Positions 48,191 to 58,970 of a stretch of DNA of 64,000 nucleotides are shown piece by piece. Within the stretch, counting starts at the first letter, position 1, and every line of letters starts with the position of its first letter. The stretch lies in contig NZ_CP019947.1 of the NCBI RefSeq assembly GCF_002025205.1, forward strand, positions 3,634,001 through 3,698,000. The letters run 5' to 3'. The notes below the pieces were generated by a model. The model saw only the letters and a list, made by a program, of their open reading frames with translations. It was not told where the DNA came from and made no database searches. A program made the position numbers and the translations under genes. Origin of the DNA: Pseudomonas sp. CC6-YY-74 (GTDB lineage: Bacteria > Pseudomonadota > Gammaproteobacteria > Pseudomonadales > Pseudomonadaceae).

Positions 48191-48225
48191 GAGGGAACGC
48201 GACAGCCGTCGCCTCCCTCTTTTTT
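48191..48225 (+). terminator. Rho-independent terminator between transporter and ridA
   Basis: Stem GAGGGA...GCGAC with complement GTCGC...TCCCTC, loop AGCC, followed by TTTTTT. It starts 22 bases past the transporter stop, so ridA may receive only read-through or have its own promoter. Confidence 0.75.
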
Positions 48226-48250
48226 ATTCCCCACGAAATAGGAGCACGCC

Positions 48251-48622
48251 ATGAAACAGGCCGTGAAAACCCAGCTGTTCCCGTCCAAGGCCCCACTGGA
48301 GTGGGCGGTGATCGGCAACGGCACCTTGTACACCGCGCAGATCCCCATCGACGCCCAGGGCCAGGTGGTGCCCGGCGGCATCGAGGCGCAGACCCGGCAG
48401 ACCCTGGACAACCTCAAGCACACCCTGGAATGCGCGGGCCTGGGCATGGACGCGGTGACCCAGGTGCTGATCTACGTCACCGACCGCAGCTACCTGACCA
48501 CGGTCAACGCGGTGTACGCCGAATACTTCAGCGCGCCCTACCCCAACCGCGCAGCCATGGTCATCGCCGGCCTGGCCCGCGAGGAAATGCTGGTGGAGCT
48601 GGTGGTGTACGCCGTCGCCTGA
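48251..48622 (+). CDS. RidA family (YjgF) enamine/imine deaminase
   Basis: 123-residue trimer-forming protein that hydrolyses reactive enamine/imine intermediates. The substrate-anchoring Arg is present in the PYPNRAAMVI segment, and the C-terminal ELVVYAVA contains the expected Glu. TLDNLKHTLECAGLGMDAVTQ is typical. AGGAG before ATG 48251. Its presence with an aldehyde dehydrogenase and BCCT carrier suggests the pathway passes through an imine, as in amine or methylated amino-acid breakdown. Confidence 0.92.
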   Translation: MKQAVKTQLFPSKAPLEWAVIGNGTLYTAQIPIDAQGQVVPGGIEAQTRQTLDNLKHTLECAGLGMDAVTQVLIYVTDRSYLTTVNAVYAEYFSAPYPNRAAMVIAGLAREEMLVELVVYAVA

Positions 48623-48635
48623 CCTGCTTGATGCC

Positions 48636-48842
48636 TAACAGGCCGTTGAAAAACTACTGCGCTCGACTAAGCGGCGTTGAAACCGGCCTCACAAAAGCGA
48701 AGCGTTGAACGCGCTTTAGCGCGGCCCCGAAGGGGTGAGCGAAGCGAATCAAATGCTCATTTACACCACGTAAACTGCGCTTTTTCGGCCGATTTCGCCT
48801 TGCCTAGCCTTCGCTCGCTACATTTTTCAACGGCCTGCTAAC
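48636..48842. mobile_element. MITE-like repeat, copy C (207 bp)
   Basis: Tips TAACAGGCCGTTGAAAAA and TTTTTCAACGGCCTGCTAA are inverted repeats. Interior has GAGCGAAGCGAATCAAA and ATTTACACCACGTAAACT, the latter inverted relative to copy A. It occupies half of the 404-base gap; the remainder holds nothing I recognise up to the terminator. Confidence 0.75.
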
Positions 48843-48982
48843 GCGCTGGCTCGGCACCACTGGCTGGCGCGCAGAGTGCCTGGCACTCAACCCCTGGAGC
48901 GGCCACCACAGCAACCCAGAGGCATCGACTCCTCGCGCACCAGCGCCTAATCGCCACAAGCGAGGACGGCGCCGCGCACAGC

Positions 48983-49010
48983 AAAAAGCCGCCAGTTAGG
49001 CGGCTTTTTT
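48983..49010. terminator. Bidirectional rho-independent terminator
   Basis: Eleven-bp stem AAAAAGCCGCC / GGCGGCTTTTT with AGTTA loop and T-runs on both strands. Sixteen bases beyond the DUF1329 gene stop; also suited to stop plus-strand read-through. Confidence 0.9.
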
Positions 49011-49026
49011 GCGCTTGGTTTGCGCC

Positions 49027-50370
49027 TCAGTTACCGTCGCGGCGCAGAGCCTGCGGGGTGAAGTCGCGCGGGCTCAGCGCCGCGTTAAAGTCGTACATCG
49101 ACTCGTTGTTATCCAGGCCATCGACGAAATAACGAGCGCCCTTGAGGTCGTAAACGGTTTCCAGGGTGCTGCCGAACATCGGCACCTCGTAGTAACTGAT
49201 CGGGTGGCTTTCCTGCAGCCCCGTCAGTTCGCCATTCTTGTCATACAGATCGACCGCGAGGATCTGCCAGCTGTCCTCATCCAGGTAGAAGCGCCGCTTG
49301 CCATAGGGATGGCGGAAACCCTTGCGCAGCTCGGCCTCGACCACCCACACGCGGTGCAGTTCATAGCGCAACAGCTCGGGGTTGAGCGTGTTGCGCTTGA
49401 GGATGTCCTCGTAGGCAATGCCCTGCTGATGCACCGCGTAGCTGTTGTAGGGCACCAGCACTTCCTGCTTGCCGAGCAGATTCCATTCGTAGCGATCCGG
49501 CGCACCGTTGTAGGCATCGACCTGGTCGGCGGTGACCATGCCGTTGGTATCCGGCCGTGCGGTGTCATAGGCCAGCATCGGCAGCCGGCGCACGCGGCGT
49601 TCGCCACGGCTGAAGCGCCAGACCTTGCGGATCGCCAGCACCTGGTCGAGGGTTTCCTCCACCACCAGCGCGGAGCCCGCCAGCATGGACGGGGCAATCA
49701 CCTTGTACTTGTAATAGAACAGGGTGTTGTCCAGATCCTGCGGGCTGGTGCCTTCGCGGCCATAGCGGAAGTAGACGTCACGCTCCAGCTTGAGCAGGCT
49801 GTAATCGCCATTGGCGAGCACCGCTGCCTGGTTGGTAACCATGCTGAGCTGCTCACCACGGTAACGCATGATGTGGTTCCAGATGGCTTCCTGGCCGTTC
49901 TGCGGCAGCGGGAACGGGATACCCGCGGCAACGCCCTCGACGCCGTTGCCGCCGGAGATCAACTTGGCATTCTGCGCGTTGAAGCGGGTGGCGTCGTAGA
50001 TGCGTTGCGGCGCCGCAGCGCTACGTCGAGTCGGATAGACGTCCAGAAAGTAGTCGGGATTGTTCTCCAGCAGCAGCTTCAGGCCGGCCGGCAGTTGCCC
50101 CTGGTGCTGGGCGAGACTCTGGCTGTCGAGCCTATACAGCGGCGCATCGCCGGCATAAGGGTCGGGATGGTGCATACCGGGCCGGTAATTGGCCGGCGGC
50201 TGGGCCAACCCGCCCTGCCAACGGGGAATGGTGCCGGCGAGGTTGCCGGCGCGCTCGCCACCCAGCGGGGTGAGATCCTGACCCAGCCGCGCGGCCTGGG
50301 CACTGTCGACCTGGGCCTGCGCCTGCAGCGCCACGACGGCCAGCAGCAGAATTGAACATTTTCTCAACAC
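49027..50370 (-). CDS. DUF1329 periplasmic/outer-membrane-associated protein, GTG start
   Basis: 447-residue secreted protein of the DUF1329 (LolB-like fold) family. GTG 50370 follows GAGGAG by six bases and gives signal peptide MLRKCSILLLAVVALQAQA; a longer open frame upstream has no ribosome site. Family text: LGQDLTPLGGERAGN, IPRWQGGL, a VYPTRRSAAAPQRIYDAT region and the C-terminal RRFYLDEDSWQILAVDLYDKNG. Members often accompany DUF1302 proteins and RND exporters in hydrophobic-compound metabolism, but none is adjacent here. Confidence 0.9.
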   Translation of the reverse strand: MLRKCSILLLAVVALQAQAQVDSAQAARLGQDLTPLGGERAGNLAGTIPRWQGGLAQPPANYRPGMHHPDPYAGDAPLYRLDSQSLAQHQGQLPAGLKLLLENNPDYFLDVYPTRRSAAAPQRIYDATRFNAQNAKLISGGNGVEGVAAGIPFPLPQNGQEAIWNHIMRYRGEQLSMVTNQAAVLANGDYSLLKLERDVYFRYGREGTSPQDLDNTLFYYKYKVIAPSMLAGSALVVEETLDQVLAIRKVWRFSRGERRVRRLPMLAYDTARPDTNGMVTADQVDAYNGAPDRYEWNLLGKQEVLVPYNSYAVHQQGIAYEDILKRNTLNPELLRYELHRVWVVEAELRKGFRHPYGKRRFYLDEDSWQILAVDLYDKNGELTGLQESHPISYYEVPMFGSTLETVYDLKGARYFVDGLDNNESMYDFNAALSPRDFTPQALRRDGN

Positions 50371-50641
50371 AACCAACTCCTCAGCGCAGTTGACGTCTTG
50401 CGCCACTGCTTTTTTGTACCCGAACCGCAAAAAGGGTCGGGATTGATGTGCTTCGCTGTTGCGGTGAGGGTTGTCCTGACGCCGGGTGGTCCCGGTCTTG
50501 TGCAAGCGTCCTGTGGCTGTGGGTCAGCCCAGTCACGCTGCCGGAGCAGCGGCTGGCACGATACTCTGCTTAGTTGCAGTTACCTATAGCGACGCTGACA
50601 TCGCGTTCGCTGTAGCGCGACTTCTTCACACAGGCGCAGAG

Positions 50642-50748
50642 GTCGTGAAAATATCGAGCGCCGTCGTGAGGCCGCCTCCCGGCGTTCGCGGCGCGGCATG
50701 CTACGGGCGTTCGCAGGCGGCCGCAGTAGACAAGAGCCGTTTCACAAG
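50642..50748. repeat. Dispersed inverted-repeat element, copy 2 (long form)
   Basis: Begins GTCGTGAAAATATCGAGCGCCGTCGTGAG and ends GTTTCACAAGCG, versus the short copy near 20474 where the middle about 65 bases are missing. The rest of the 381-base gap 50371-50751 shows no gene. Confidence 0.6.
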
Positions 50749-50751
50749 CGC

Positions 50752-51471
50752 TCAGTTCTCGCGCTGGAACTTCAGGTCCCAGACGCCATGACCGAGGCGC
50801 TCGCCACGACGCTCGAACTTGGTGACCGGCCGCTCTTGCGGGCGCTCCACGCAACGGCCGTCGGCCGCCAGGTTGCGGTAACCGGGCGCCACGTTCATCA
50901 CTTCGAGCATGTATTCGGCGTAGGCCTCCCAGTCGGTGGCCATGTGCAGCACGCCACCGACCTTGAGCTTCTGCCGCACCAGCTCGGCGAACGCCGGCTG
51001 GACGATACGACGCTTGTGATGGCGCGCCTTGTGCCAGGGGTCGGGAAAGAACAACAGCAGGCGGTCGAGACTGGCGTCGGCCACGCAGTTGCGCAGCACT
51101 TCCAGGGCATCGCAGCTGTAGACCCGCACGTTGCCAAGGTTTTGCGTCATCAGGCCGTTGAGCAAGGCGCCGACACCGGGGCGGTGCACCTCGACGCCAA
51201 TGAAATCCTGCTCGGGGGCCGCCGCCGCCATTTCCAGCAGGGACTGGCCCATGCCGAAACCGATTTCCAGGGTCCGCGGCGCACTGCGGCCGAATAGCCC
51301 ATCGAAATCCGGGGCGCCAGCGTCCAACTGCAGACCAAACTTGGCCCAGCCCTGGTCGAGGCCACGCTGCTGGCCCTCGGTCATGCGCCCGGCGCGCATC
51401 ACGAAACTCTTGATAGCGCGGTGCTGGCGCTTGTCCTCGGCTGCAGACGAGGGTTGGTGCGATTCGGTCAT
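50752..51471 (-). CDS. trmB: tRNA (guanine-46-N7)-methyltransferase
   Basis: 239-residue SAM enzyme making m7G46 in tRNA variable loops. SAM loop [28 protein letters not shown], and the substrate signature [17 protein letters not shown] are intact; C-terminal [17 protein letters not shown] is the usual ending. Start ATG 51471 (MTESHQP). Downstream of thiG in the same orientation, with repeat copy D between them. Confidence 0.96.
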   Translation of the reverse strand: MTESHQPSSAAEDKRQHRAIKSFVMRAGRMTEGQQRGLDQGWAKFGLQLDAGAPDFDGLFGRSAPRTLEIGFGMGQSLLEMAAAAPEQDFIGVEVHRPGVGALLNGLMTQNLGNVRVYSCDALEVLRNCVADASLDRLLLFFPDPWHKARHHKRRIVQPAFAELVRQKLKVGGVLHMATDWEAYAEYMLEVMNVAPGYRNLAADGRCVERPQERPVTKFERRGERLGHGVWDLKFQREN

Positions 51472-51545
51472 CGGAGGCTCTTCAAATCGGTGGTTCTTGG
51501 GTCTGCCTACAGCACGCAAAGCTCTCTCGGATCTAGCGAGCTAGA

Positions 51546-51655
51546 GCCAGACAAGGCAAAAATGGCTGAGGATGCGGACTGGGCTCGCATGCGAGTTTAC
51601 GGCTGTAAATGAGCATTCCGAAGCCATTTTTAACGCCGTATGGCCGACGCGCAGC
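51546..51655. mobile_element. MITE-like repeat, copy D (partial)
   Basis: About 110 bases: GAGCCAGACAAGGCAAAAATG, GAGTTTACGGCTGTAAATGAGCATT and CATTTTTAACGCCGTATGGCC match the interior of copy A. The CAGGCCGTTGAAAAA tips are missing. It lies between thiG and trmB. Confidence 0.6.
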
Positions 51656-51669
51656 AGATCATGCTCGGT

Positions 51670-52464
51670 TCAACGGATCAGCCCGTCCAGCGGCGACGAG
51701 GCGCTGGCATAGAGCTTCTTCGGCATGCGCCCAGCCAAATAGGCCAGACGACCGGCGTCAATGGCGTACTTCATCGCCTCGGCCATCATCACCGGGTGCT
51801 GCGCATGGGCGATGGCGCTGTTCATCAGCACCGCCGCGCAGCCCAGCTCCATGGCGATGGTGGCATCGGACGCGGTGCCCACGCCGGCATCGACCAGCAC
51901 CGGCACGGTCGCCTCTTCGAGGATGATGCGCAGGTTGTAAGGGTTGCAGATACCCAGCCCGGTGCCGATCAGGCCGGCCAGCGGCATCACCGCGATACAG
52001 CCCATCTCGGCCAACCGGCGGGCGATGATCGGGTCGTCGCTGGTGTAGACCATCACGTCGAAGCCGTCCTTGACCAGCACTTCGGCGGCCTTGAGGGTTT
52101 CGATCACGTTGGGGAACAGGGTCTTCTGGTCGGCCAGTACTTCCAGCTTGACCAGCTTGTGACCATCGAGCAGCTCACGGGCCAGGCGACAGGTGCGCAC
52201 GGCATCCTCGGCGTCGTAGCAGCCGGCGGTATTGGGCAGGATGGTGTAGCGCGAAGGCGAGATAACGTCGAGCAGGTTCGGCTCACCCGGGTTCTGGCCG
52301 ATATTGGTGCGGCGCACGGCGACCGTGACGATCTCCGCCCCCGAGGCTTCGATAGCCGCGCGGGTCTCATCGAGATCCTTGTATTTACCGGTGCCGACCA
52401 GCAGACGTGACTGATAGGTACGGCCGGCCAGGGTAAAAGGCTTGTCGCTACGTATTTGGCTCAT
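51670..52464 (-). CDS. thiG: Thiazole synthase ThiG
   Basis: 264-residue TIM-barrel enzyme forming the thiazole phosphate of thiamine from deoxyxylulose phosphate, dehydroglycine and ThiS thiocarboxylate. Schiff-base lysine region [46 protein letters not shown] and [15 protein letters not shown] are conserved. Eighteen bases after thiS in the same unit. Confidence 0.97.
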   Translation of the reverse strand: MSQIRSDKPFTLAGRTYQSRLLVGTGKYKDLDETRAAIEASGAEIVTVAVRRTNIGQNPGEPNLLDVISPSRYTILPNTAGCYDAEDAVRTCRLARELLDGHKLVKLEVLADQKTLFPNVIETLKAAEVLVKDGFDVMVYTSDDPIIARRLAEMGCIAVMPLAGLIGTGLGICNPYNLRIILEEATVPVLVDAGVGTASDATIAMELGCAAVLMNSAIAHAQHPVMMAEAMKYAIDAGRLAYLAGRMPKKLYASASSPLDGLIR

Positions 52465-52482
52465 TGCAAACTCCTGTGCGGA

Positions 52483-52683
52483 TTAACCGCCACCAATCGC
52501 GTGCACCACCTCGACCCGGTCACCGTCGCGAAGCGCGGTGGCGGCATGCTGGCTGCGCGGCACTATATCCAGGTTGAGCTCGACCGCGACCCGGCGTTCA
52601 GTCAGATCCAGACGGCTGACCAGGTCGGCAACGGTAGCGCCATCGGCCAGTTCGAAAGATTCACCGTTCAACTGAATACGCAT
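52483..52683 (-). CDS. thiS: Sulfur carrier protein ThiS
   Basis: 66-residue ubiquitin-like sulfur carrier. Ends VHAIGGG, with the C-terminal Gly-Gly that is adenylated and converted to thiocarboxylate. LNGESFELADGATVADLV is typical. No strong ribosome site is visible upstream. Confidence 0.95.
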   Translation of the reverse strand: MRIQLNGESFELADGATVADLVSRLDLTERRVAVELNLDIVPRSQHAATALRDGDRVEVVHAIGGG

Positions 52684-52833
52684 AACGCAGCGGTCACAAC
52701 TTGGGAGGGGCGGGCATTCTAGCCCGATCGCGGGCGATGACCAAGGCTAAAGGGTGCCATTCGTCCAGCATTCTGACGTGGGGGTCAGGTTAACCGGCAC
52801 TGGCAACGCCGGGCGGCACGCCAGCCGTCCTGT

Positions 52834-53211
52834 TCAGCGCTCGGTGAAGCGCCAGGCCGCCAGGCCGAGGCACAGCCAACCGGCGAGAAAGGCCAGGCCA
52901 CCGAACGGCGTAATGATCCCGAACCCGCCGATGCCGCTGAGGCTCAGCAGATACAAGCTGCCGGAGAACAACAGAATGCCCAGGGCGAAACAGCCTCCGG
53001 CCAGATTCACCAACCGGCCAGGCACCTGCAGCGCCAGCAAGGCGACCCCGAACAGCGCCAAGGCGTGGATCAACTGGTAGTGGCTGCCGGTCTGAAATAC
53101 TGCGAGGTGCTCCGGGCTCAACCGATTTTTCAAGCCGTGGGCAGCGAAGGCCCCCAGGGCGACACCGGTAAAACCGGCGAAGGCAGACAGCAACAACCAT
53201 AGACGCGCCAT
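52834..53211 (-). CDS. DUF423 membrane protein
   Basis: 125-residue inner-membrane protein with about four helices. Starts MARLWLLLSAFAGFTGVALG; the GAFAAHGLKNRL, FQTGSHYQLIHALALF and ITPFGGLAFLAGW motifs define DUF423. Function unknown. Divergent from mtgA across 67 bases. Confidence 0.93.
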   Translation of the reverse strand: MARLWLLLSAFAGFTGVALGAFAAHGLKNRLSPEHLAVFQTGSHYQLIHALALFGVALLALQVPGRLVNLAGGCFALGILLFSGSLYLLSLSGIGGFGIITPFGGLAFLAGWLCLGLAAWRFTER

Positions 53212-53242
53212 GTATCACTCCAGACAAGGGCAAACCGGCCGC

Positions 53243-53248
53243 TATAAT
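53243..53248 (+). promoter_or_regulatory. Candidate -10 box of mtgA
   Basis: Perfect TATAAT 31 bases before the mtgA start; the -35 region (near TCCAGA) is weak, so this is tentative. Confidence 0.4.
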
Positions 53249-53278
53249 GGCCGGCAAAATCCCCCTGGCCAAGCCCGC

Positions 53279-54013
53279 ATGTTTCGCTCCATCCGCCGCC
53301 TCATATTCAAACTGCTGCTCTGCCTCATGCTCGGCTCGGCGCTACTGGTACTGGTCTTGCGCTGGGTGCCGCCACCTGGCACGGCCCTGATGGTCGAACG
53401 CAAGGTCGAATCCTGGATCGACGGCAAACCGATCGACCTGGAGCGCAGCTGGCGCCCCTGGAGCGAGCTGCCGGACGACCTGAAAATCGCGGTGATTGCC
53501 GGCGAAGACCAGAAATTCGCCGAGCACTGGGGCTTCGATATCGCCGCGATTCGCGCCGCGCTGGTACACAACCAGCAAGGCGGCTCGCTGCGCGGGGCCA
53601 GCACGCTAAGCCAGCAGGTGGCGAAAAACCTGTTTCTCTGGTCGGGCCGCAGTTGGCTGCGCAAGGGCATCGAGTCCTGGTTTACCGGTTTGATCGAGCT
53701 GCTCTGGCCGAAACAGCGAATCCTCGAGGTCTATCTCAACAGCGCCGAGTGGGGCACCGGGATCTTCGGCGCCGAAGCCGCGGCACGGCATCACTTCAAT
53801 ATCGGCGCGCCCTACCTGTCGGCCCAACAGGCCAGCCTGCTGGCCGCCGTACTGCCGAACCCACGCCAACGCAGTGCCGGCCAGCCAAGCGCACAAGTCA
53901 GCCGGCGCGCCCGCTGGATTCGCCAGCAGATGCGCCAACTCGGCGGCAGCCACTACCTCAGCCGACTGCAAGTCACGCTCCCGGACTGGTGGCCGAGTTG
54001 GCTGAAATCCTGA
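53279..54013 (+). CDS. mtgA: Monofunctional biosynthetic peptidoglycan transglycosylase
   Basis: 244-residue GT51 enzyme polymerising lipid II into glycan strands at the outer face of the inner membrane. One N-terminal anchor (about residues 9-30). Active-site motifs VIAGEDQKFAEHWGFD (catalytic Glu), GASTLSQQVAKNLFLW, KQRILEVYLNSAEWG and GAEAAARHHF are present. ATG 53279 chosen (MFRSIRR); upstream frame overlaps the divergent gene's promoter. Confidence 0.96.
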   Translation: MFRSIRRLIFKLLLCLMLGSALLVLVLRWVPPPGTALMVERKVESWIDGKPIDLERSWRPWSELPDDLKIAVIAGEDQKFAEHWGFDIAAIRAALVHNQQGGSLRGASTLSQQVAKNLFLWSGRSWLRKGIESWFTGLIELLWPKQRILEVYLNSAEWGTGIFGAEAAARHHFNIGAPYLSAQQASLLAAVLPNPRQRSAGQPSAQVSRRARWIRQQMRQLGGSHYLSRLQVTLPDWWPSWLKS

Positions 54014-54034
54014 CGGGGCCCCTGCAAGTCGGTG

Positions 54035-54622
54035 TCAGGGCTGCTTCAAGGCCTGCCGTGGCAGCACATGCAACAGCAGCAGCTGCTCGTCTTCGGTGTG
54101 TGCCGTCAGCCCCGACTCGGGATAGACCCAGGCCTGGCCTTCGCCCAACTCCAGGCGTAGGCGCGGCTGGCCGACGCTACTGACCAGCCGCTCAGCAGCC
54201 ACAGCCTGCTGCGGCTTGAGACTCAGCGCAACGATGGCATGCGTGCCCAACTCGGCCAGTAGTTGCTGGCTGAGCGGCTGCCCCCCCAACCCGGCCGCGG
54301 CCAGCAGACTGGCGCGCTCGGCCTCGCCCAGGCTGACTTCGGCTTCCAGCGTCCAGGGCTCGCCACTCGCCTGCCAGTCAGCACGATAGAGCAAGCGCGG
54401 CGGCTGCAGCCAAAGCTCGCCCTCCACCTGAGTTCGCAACATCGCCAGACTCAGGCGGTTATCGGCCAAGGGCACGAGCACGGCGGTTTGCCACTCGGCC
54501 AACCAAGGCAGTGGCGCCGCCGCAGGTTGCGGGCGCATCAGCCAGGCGCCCCAGGCGAAGAACAGCAGGGCGACGGCAACAAAGATCAAGCCATGCTGCG
54601 CACGCAGGGGCGGCATGTTCAT
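54035..54622 (-). CDS. Uncharacterised single-pass membrane protein
   Basis: 195-residue protein with one N-terminal helix (about residues 10-27, LIFVAVALLFFAWGAWLM) and a periplasmic remainder rich in Leu and Gln. No family recognised beyond a conserved position between mtgA and rpoH in Pseudomonas. ATG 54622 is chosen because GGAGA lies seven bases upstream; ATGs at 54628 and 54616 are alternatives. The rpoH terminator lies just before it, so it needs read-through or its own promoter. Confidence 0.8.
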   Translation of the reverse strand: MNMPPLRAQHGLIFVAVALLFFAWGAWLMRPQPAAAPLPWLAEWQTAVLVPLADNRLSLAMLRTQVEGELWLQPPRLLYRADWQASGEPWTLEAEVSLGEAERASLLAAAGLGGQPLSQQLLAELGTHAIVALSLKPQQAVAAERLVSSVGQPRLRLELGEGQAWVYPESGLTAHTEDEQLLLLHVLPRQALKQP

Positions 54623-54639
54623 ACGCATTCTCCAGACGG

Positions 54640-54663
54640 AAAAAAGCCGCACTCGAGTGCGGC
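54640..54663 (-). terminator. Rho-independent terminator of rpoH
   Basis: Perfect 18-base palindrome GCCGCACTCGAGTGCGGC followed on the minus strand by TTTTTT. It starts 20 bases past the rpoH stop codon. Confidence 0.9.
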
Positions 54664-54683
54664 TTGTTCGGGTCACGCAGCAA

Positions 54684-55538
54684 CTACGCCGCGATCGAGC
54701 CCTTGAGCTTGTTCATGGCGCTTTTCTCCAGCTGGCGGATACGCTCGGCGGAGACGTTGTACTTGGCGGCCAGCTCGTGCAGCGTGGCTTTCTCCTCGCC
54801 CAACCAGCGCTGGTAGAGAATGTCGCGACTGCGCTCATCGAGTCCGTCGAGGGCCTCATGCAGGTTGGCGGCAGAGCTGTCGCTCCAGTCCGCAGCCTCG
54901 AGTTGCCGCGCCGGATCGTAGCGGTGATCTTCCAGGTACTGGGCCGGCGAGTAAAACGCACTTTCGTCATCGGCCTCGGTAGCCGGATCGAAGGCCATGT
55001 CGTGGCCGGTCAGACGGCTTTCCATCTCGCGCACTTCGCGCGGCTCGACACCCAGGCTTTCCGCCACGGCGTGCACTTCCTCATTGTTCAACCAGGCCAG
55101 GCGCTTCTTCTGGCTGCGCAGGTTGAAGAACAATTTGCGCTGCGCCTTGGTGGTGGCGACCTTGACGATGCGCCAGTTGCGCAGGATGAACTCATGGATC
55201 TCGGCACGAATCCAGTGCACGGCGAACGACACCAGGCGCACACCCATTTCCGGGTTGAAGCGCTTGACCGCCTTCATCAGGCCGACATTGCCTTCCTGGA
55301 TCAGGTCGGCCTGGGCCAGGCCATAACCGGAATAACTGCGCGCGATATGCACGACAAAACGCAGGTGGGCGAGCACCATTTGCCGAGCGGCTTCGAGGTC
55401 CTGCTTGTAGTACAGGCTCTCGGCCAGCTCGCGCTCCTGCTCAGGGGTCAACAGCGGTATGCAGTTGACCGCATGCACGTAAGCCTCCAGGTTGGCGCCC
55501 GGGACTAAAGCATGAACAGGTTGCAAAGAAGTGGACAT
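54684..55538 (-). CDS. rpoH: Heat-shock sigma factor RpoH (sigma-32)
   Basis: 284-residue sigma-70 family factor for heat-shock promoters. Region 2 ([30 protein letters not shown] core), the RpoH box QRKLFFNLR near residue 130, and region 4 helix-turn-helix ([23 protein letters not shown]) are intact. ATG 55538 follows GGAGGA. Expression is expected to depend on mRNA structure near the start, not tested here. It follows ftsX by about 110 bases. Confidence 0.97.
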   Translation of the reverse strand: MSTSLQPVHALVPGANLEAYVHAVNCIPLLTPEQERELAESLYYKQDLEAARQMVLAHLRFVVHIARSYSGYGLAQADLIQEGNVGLMKAVKRFNPEMGVRLVSFAVHWIRAEIHEFILRNWRIVKVATTKAQRKLFFNLRSQKKRLAWLNNEEVHAVAESLGVEPREVREMESRLTGHDMAFDPATEADDESAFYSPAQYLEDHRYDPARQLEAADWSDSSAANLHEALDGLDERSRDILYQRWLGEEKATLHELAAKYNVSAERIRQLEKSAMNKLKGSIAA

Positions 55539-55650
55539 GTGGATCCTCCGACTCACGAATCGAACGCAGTGTAACACTGAGTTCTACGACTAGGAACGCC
55601 TGTACAAGTTCCCTTACACATAGTCAATATCAATAAAAACAATAACTTAC

Positions 55651-56666
55651 CTATCTAGGTTCTAATTCATTCAGGTGCCGAGCGACCGCCAGCCAGGCGC
55701 CGATATAGCCTAACAATACGGCGCCAAGCAGCAACGACAAGCCGTCACCTGCCGGCACGCCAGCCAGGGCGAAGTTGCTGCCGTACAGTCCGGCCAGGCG
55801 AATCACCGAGTCATTCAGCCAGCCCAGGCCATAGGCCAGCACCAGCCAAGCCAGCAGCCCGGCACCCAAACCATAGAGCGCGCCCATATAAAGGAAGGGC
55901 CGACGCACATAGCTGTCAGTGCCGCCGACCAGCTTGATCACTTCGATCTCGGTACGCCGGTTCTCGATGTGCAGGCGAATGGTATTGCCGATCACCAGCA
56001 ACAAGGCCATCACCAGCAACAGGGTCAGGCCGAAGACGAAGCGATCGCCCAGGCTGAGAATCGCCGTCAGCCGCTCGACCCAGACCAGATCGAGTTGCGC
56101 CTGCTGCACCTTGGGCAAGTCAGCCAGACGCAGACGCAGGGCCTCCAGGGTGACCTTGTCGACTTCCCTGGGGGTTACCAGCACCACGCCCGGCAACGGA
56201 TTTTCCGGCAAGTCCTTGAGTGCCTCGCCCAGCCCGGATTGCTGCTGGAACTCCTGCAAGGCCTGCTCGCGACTGATCCAGTCGGCCGCGGCGACATCGT
56301 CCATCGCCGCAATCTGCTCGCGCAGCGTCTGGCCTTCGGCCTCGCTCGCCTCGACCTGCAGGAACAGGGATATCTGTGCGGCGCGCTGCCAGGAACCGCC
56401 CAGACGCTCGACGTTGTCCAGCAGCAAGGCCAGGCCCATCGGCAGACTCAGGGCAACGGCCATCACCAGGCAGGTGAAGAAGCTGCCGATCGGTTGCTTG
56501 GTCAGGCGGCGCAGACTGTCGACCAGGCTGGCGCGGTGGCTTTCCAGCCAGGCGTCGAGCTGGCTGCGAAAGTCCGGCTCGTCGCCTGGGGTTTTCGGCT
56601 CGTGCTTTTTCGGCGCGGCGCCAACGCGCTGCGCCGGCTGTGGGGGTGGCATGCGGGTGGCGCTCA

Positions 56667-56667
<1 letters not shown>
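55651..56667 (-). CDS. ftsX: Cell division protein FtsX
   Basis: 338-residue membrane partner of FtsE; the complex activates septal peptidoglycan hydrolases. Four helices: one near residue 63-84 (FTCLVMAVALSLPMGLALLL) and three in the C-terminal half, with a periplasmic domain between. Pseudomonas-type N-terminal cytoplasmic extension rich in Pro. Overlaps ftsE by one base. Confidence 0.95.
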
Positions 56668-58765
<2,098 letters not shown>

Positions 58766-58970
58766 GGAGGCCGGCTATCTCAAAGGTGCGACGCGCCAGT
58801 GGGCGGGTCTAAGACATTGCCTGCGCGGCGGGTAAAAAGCTGAAGAAACCGCACAGTAATATTCAGACCACATACCAGACGTGGCCGCCAGTAAAACGGA
58901 TGCGTATCCTAGCACCTCCGCGCCCGCCGACGCTAAGTCCAAGCGGGTCCGTCCGACAGGTCGACAATTG

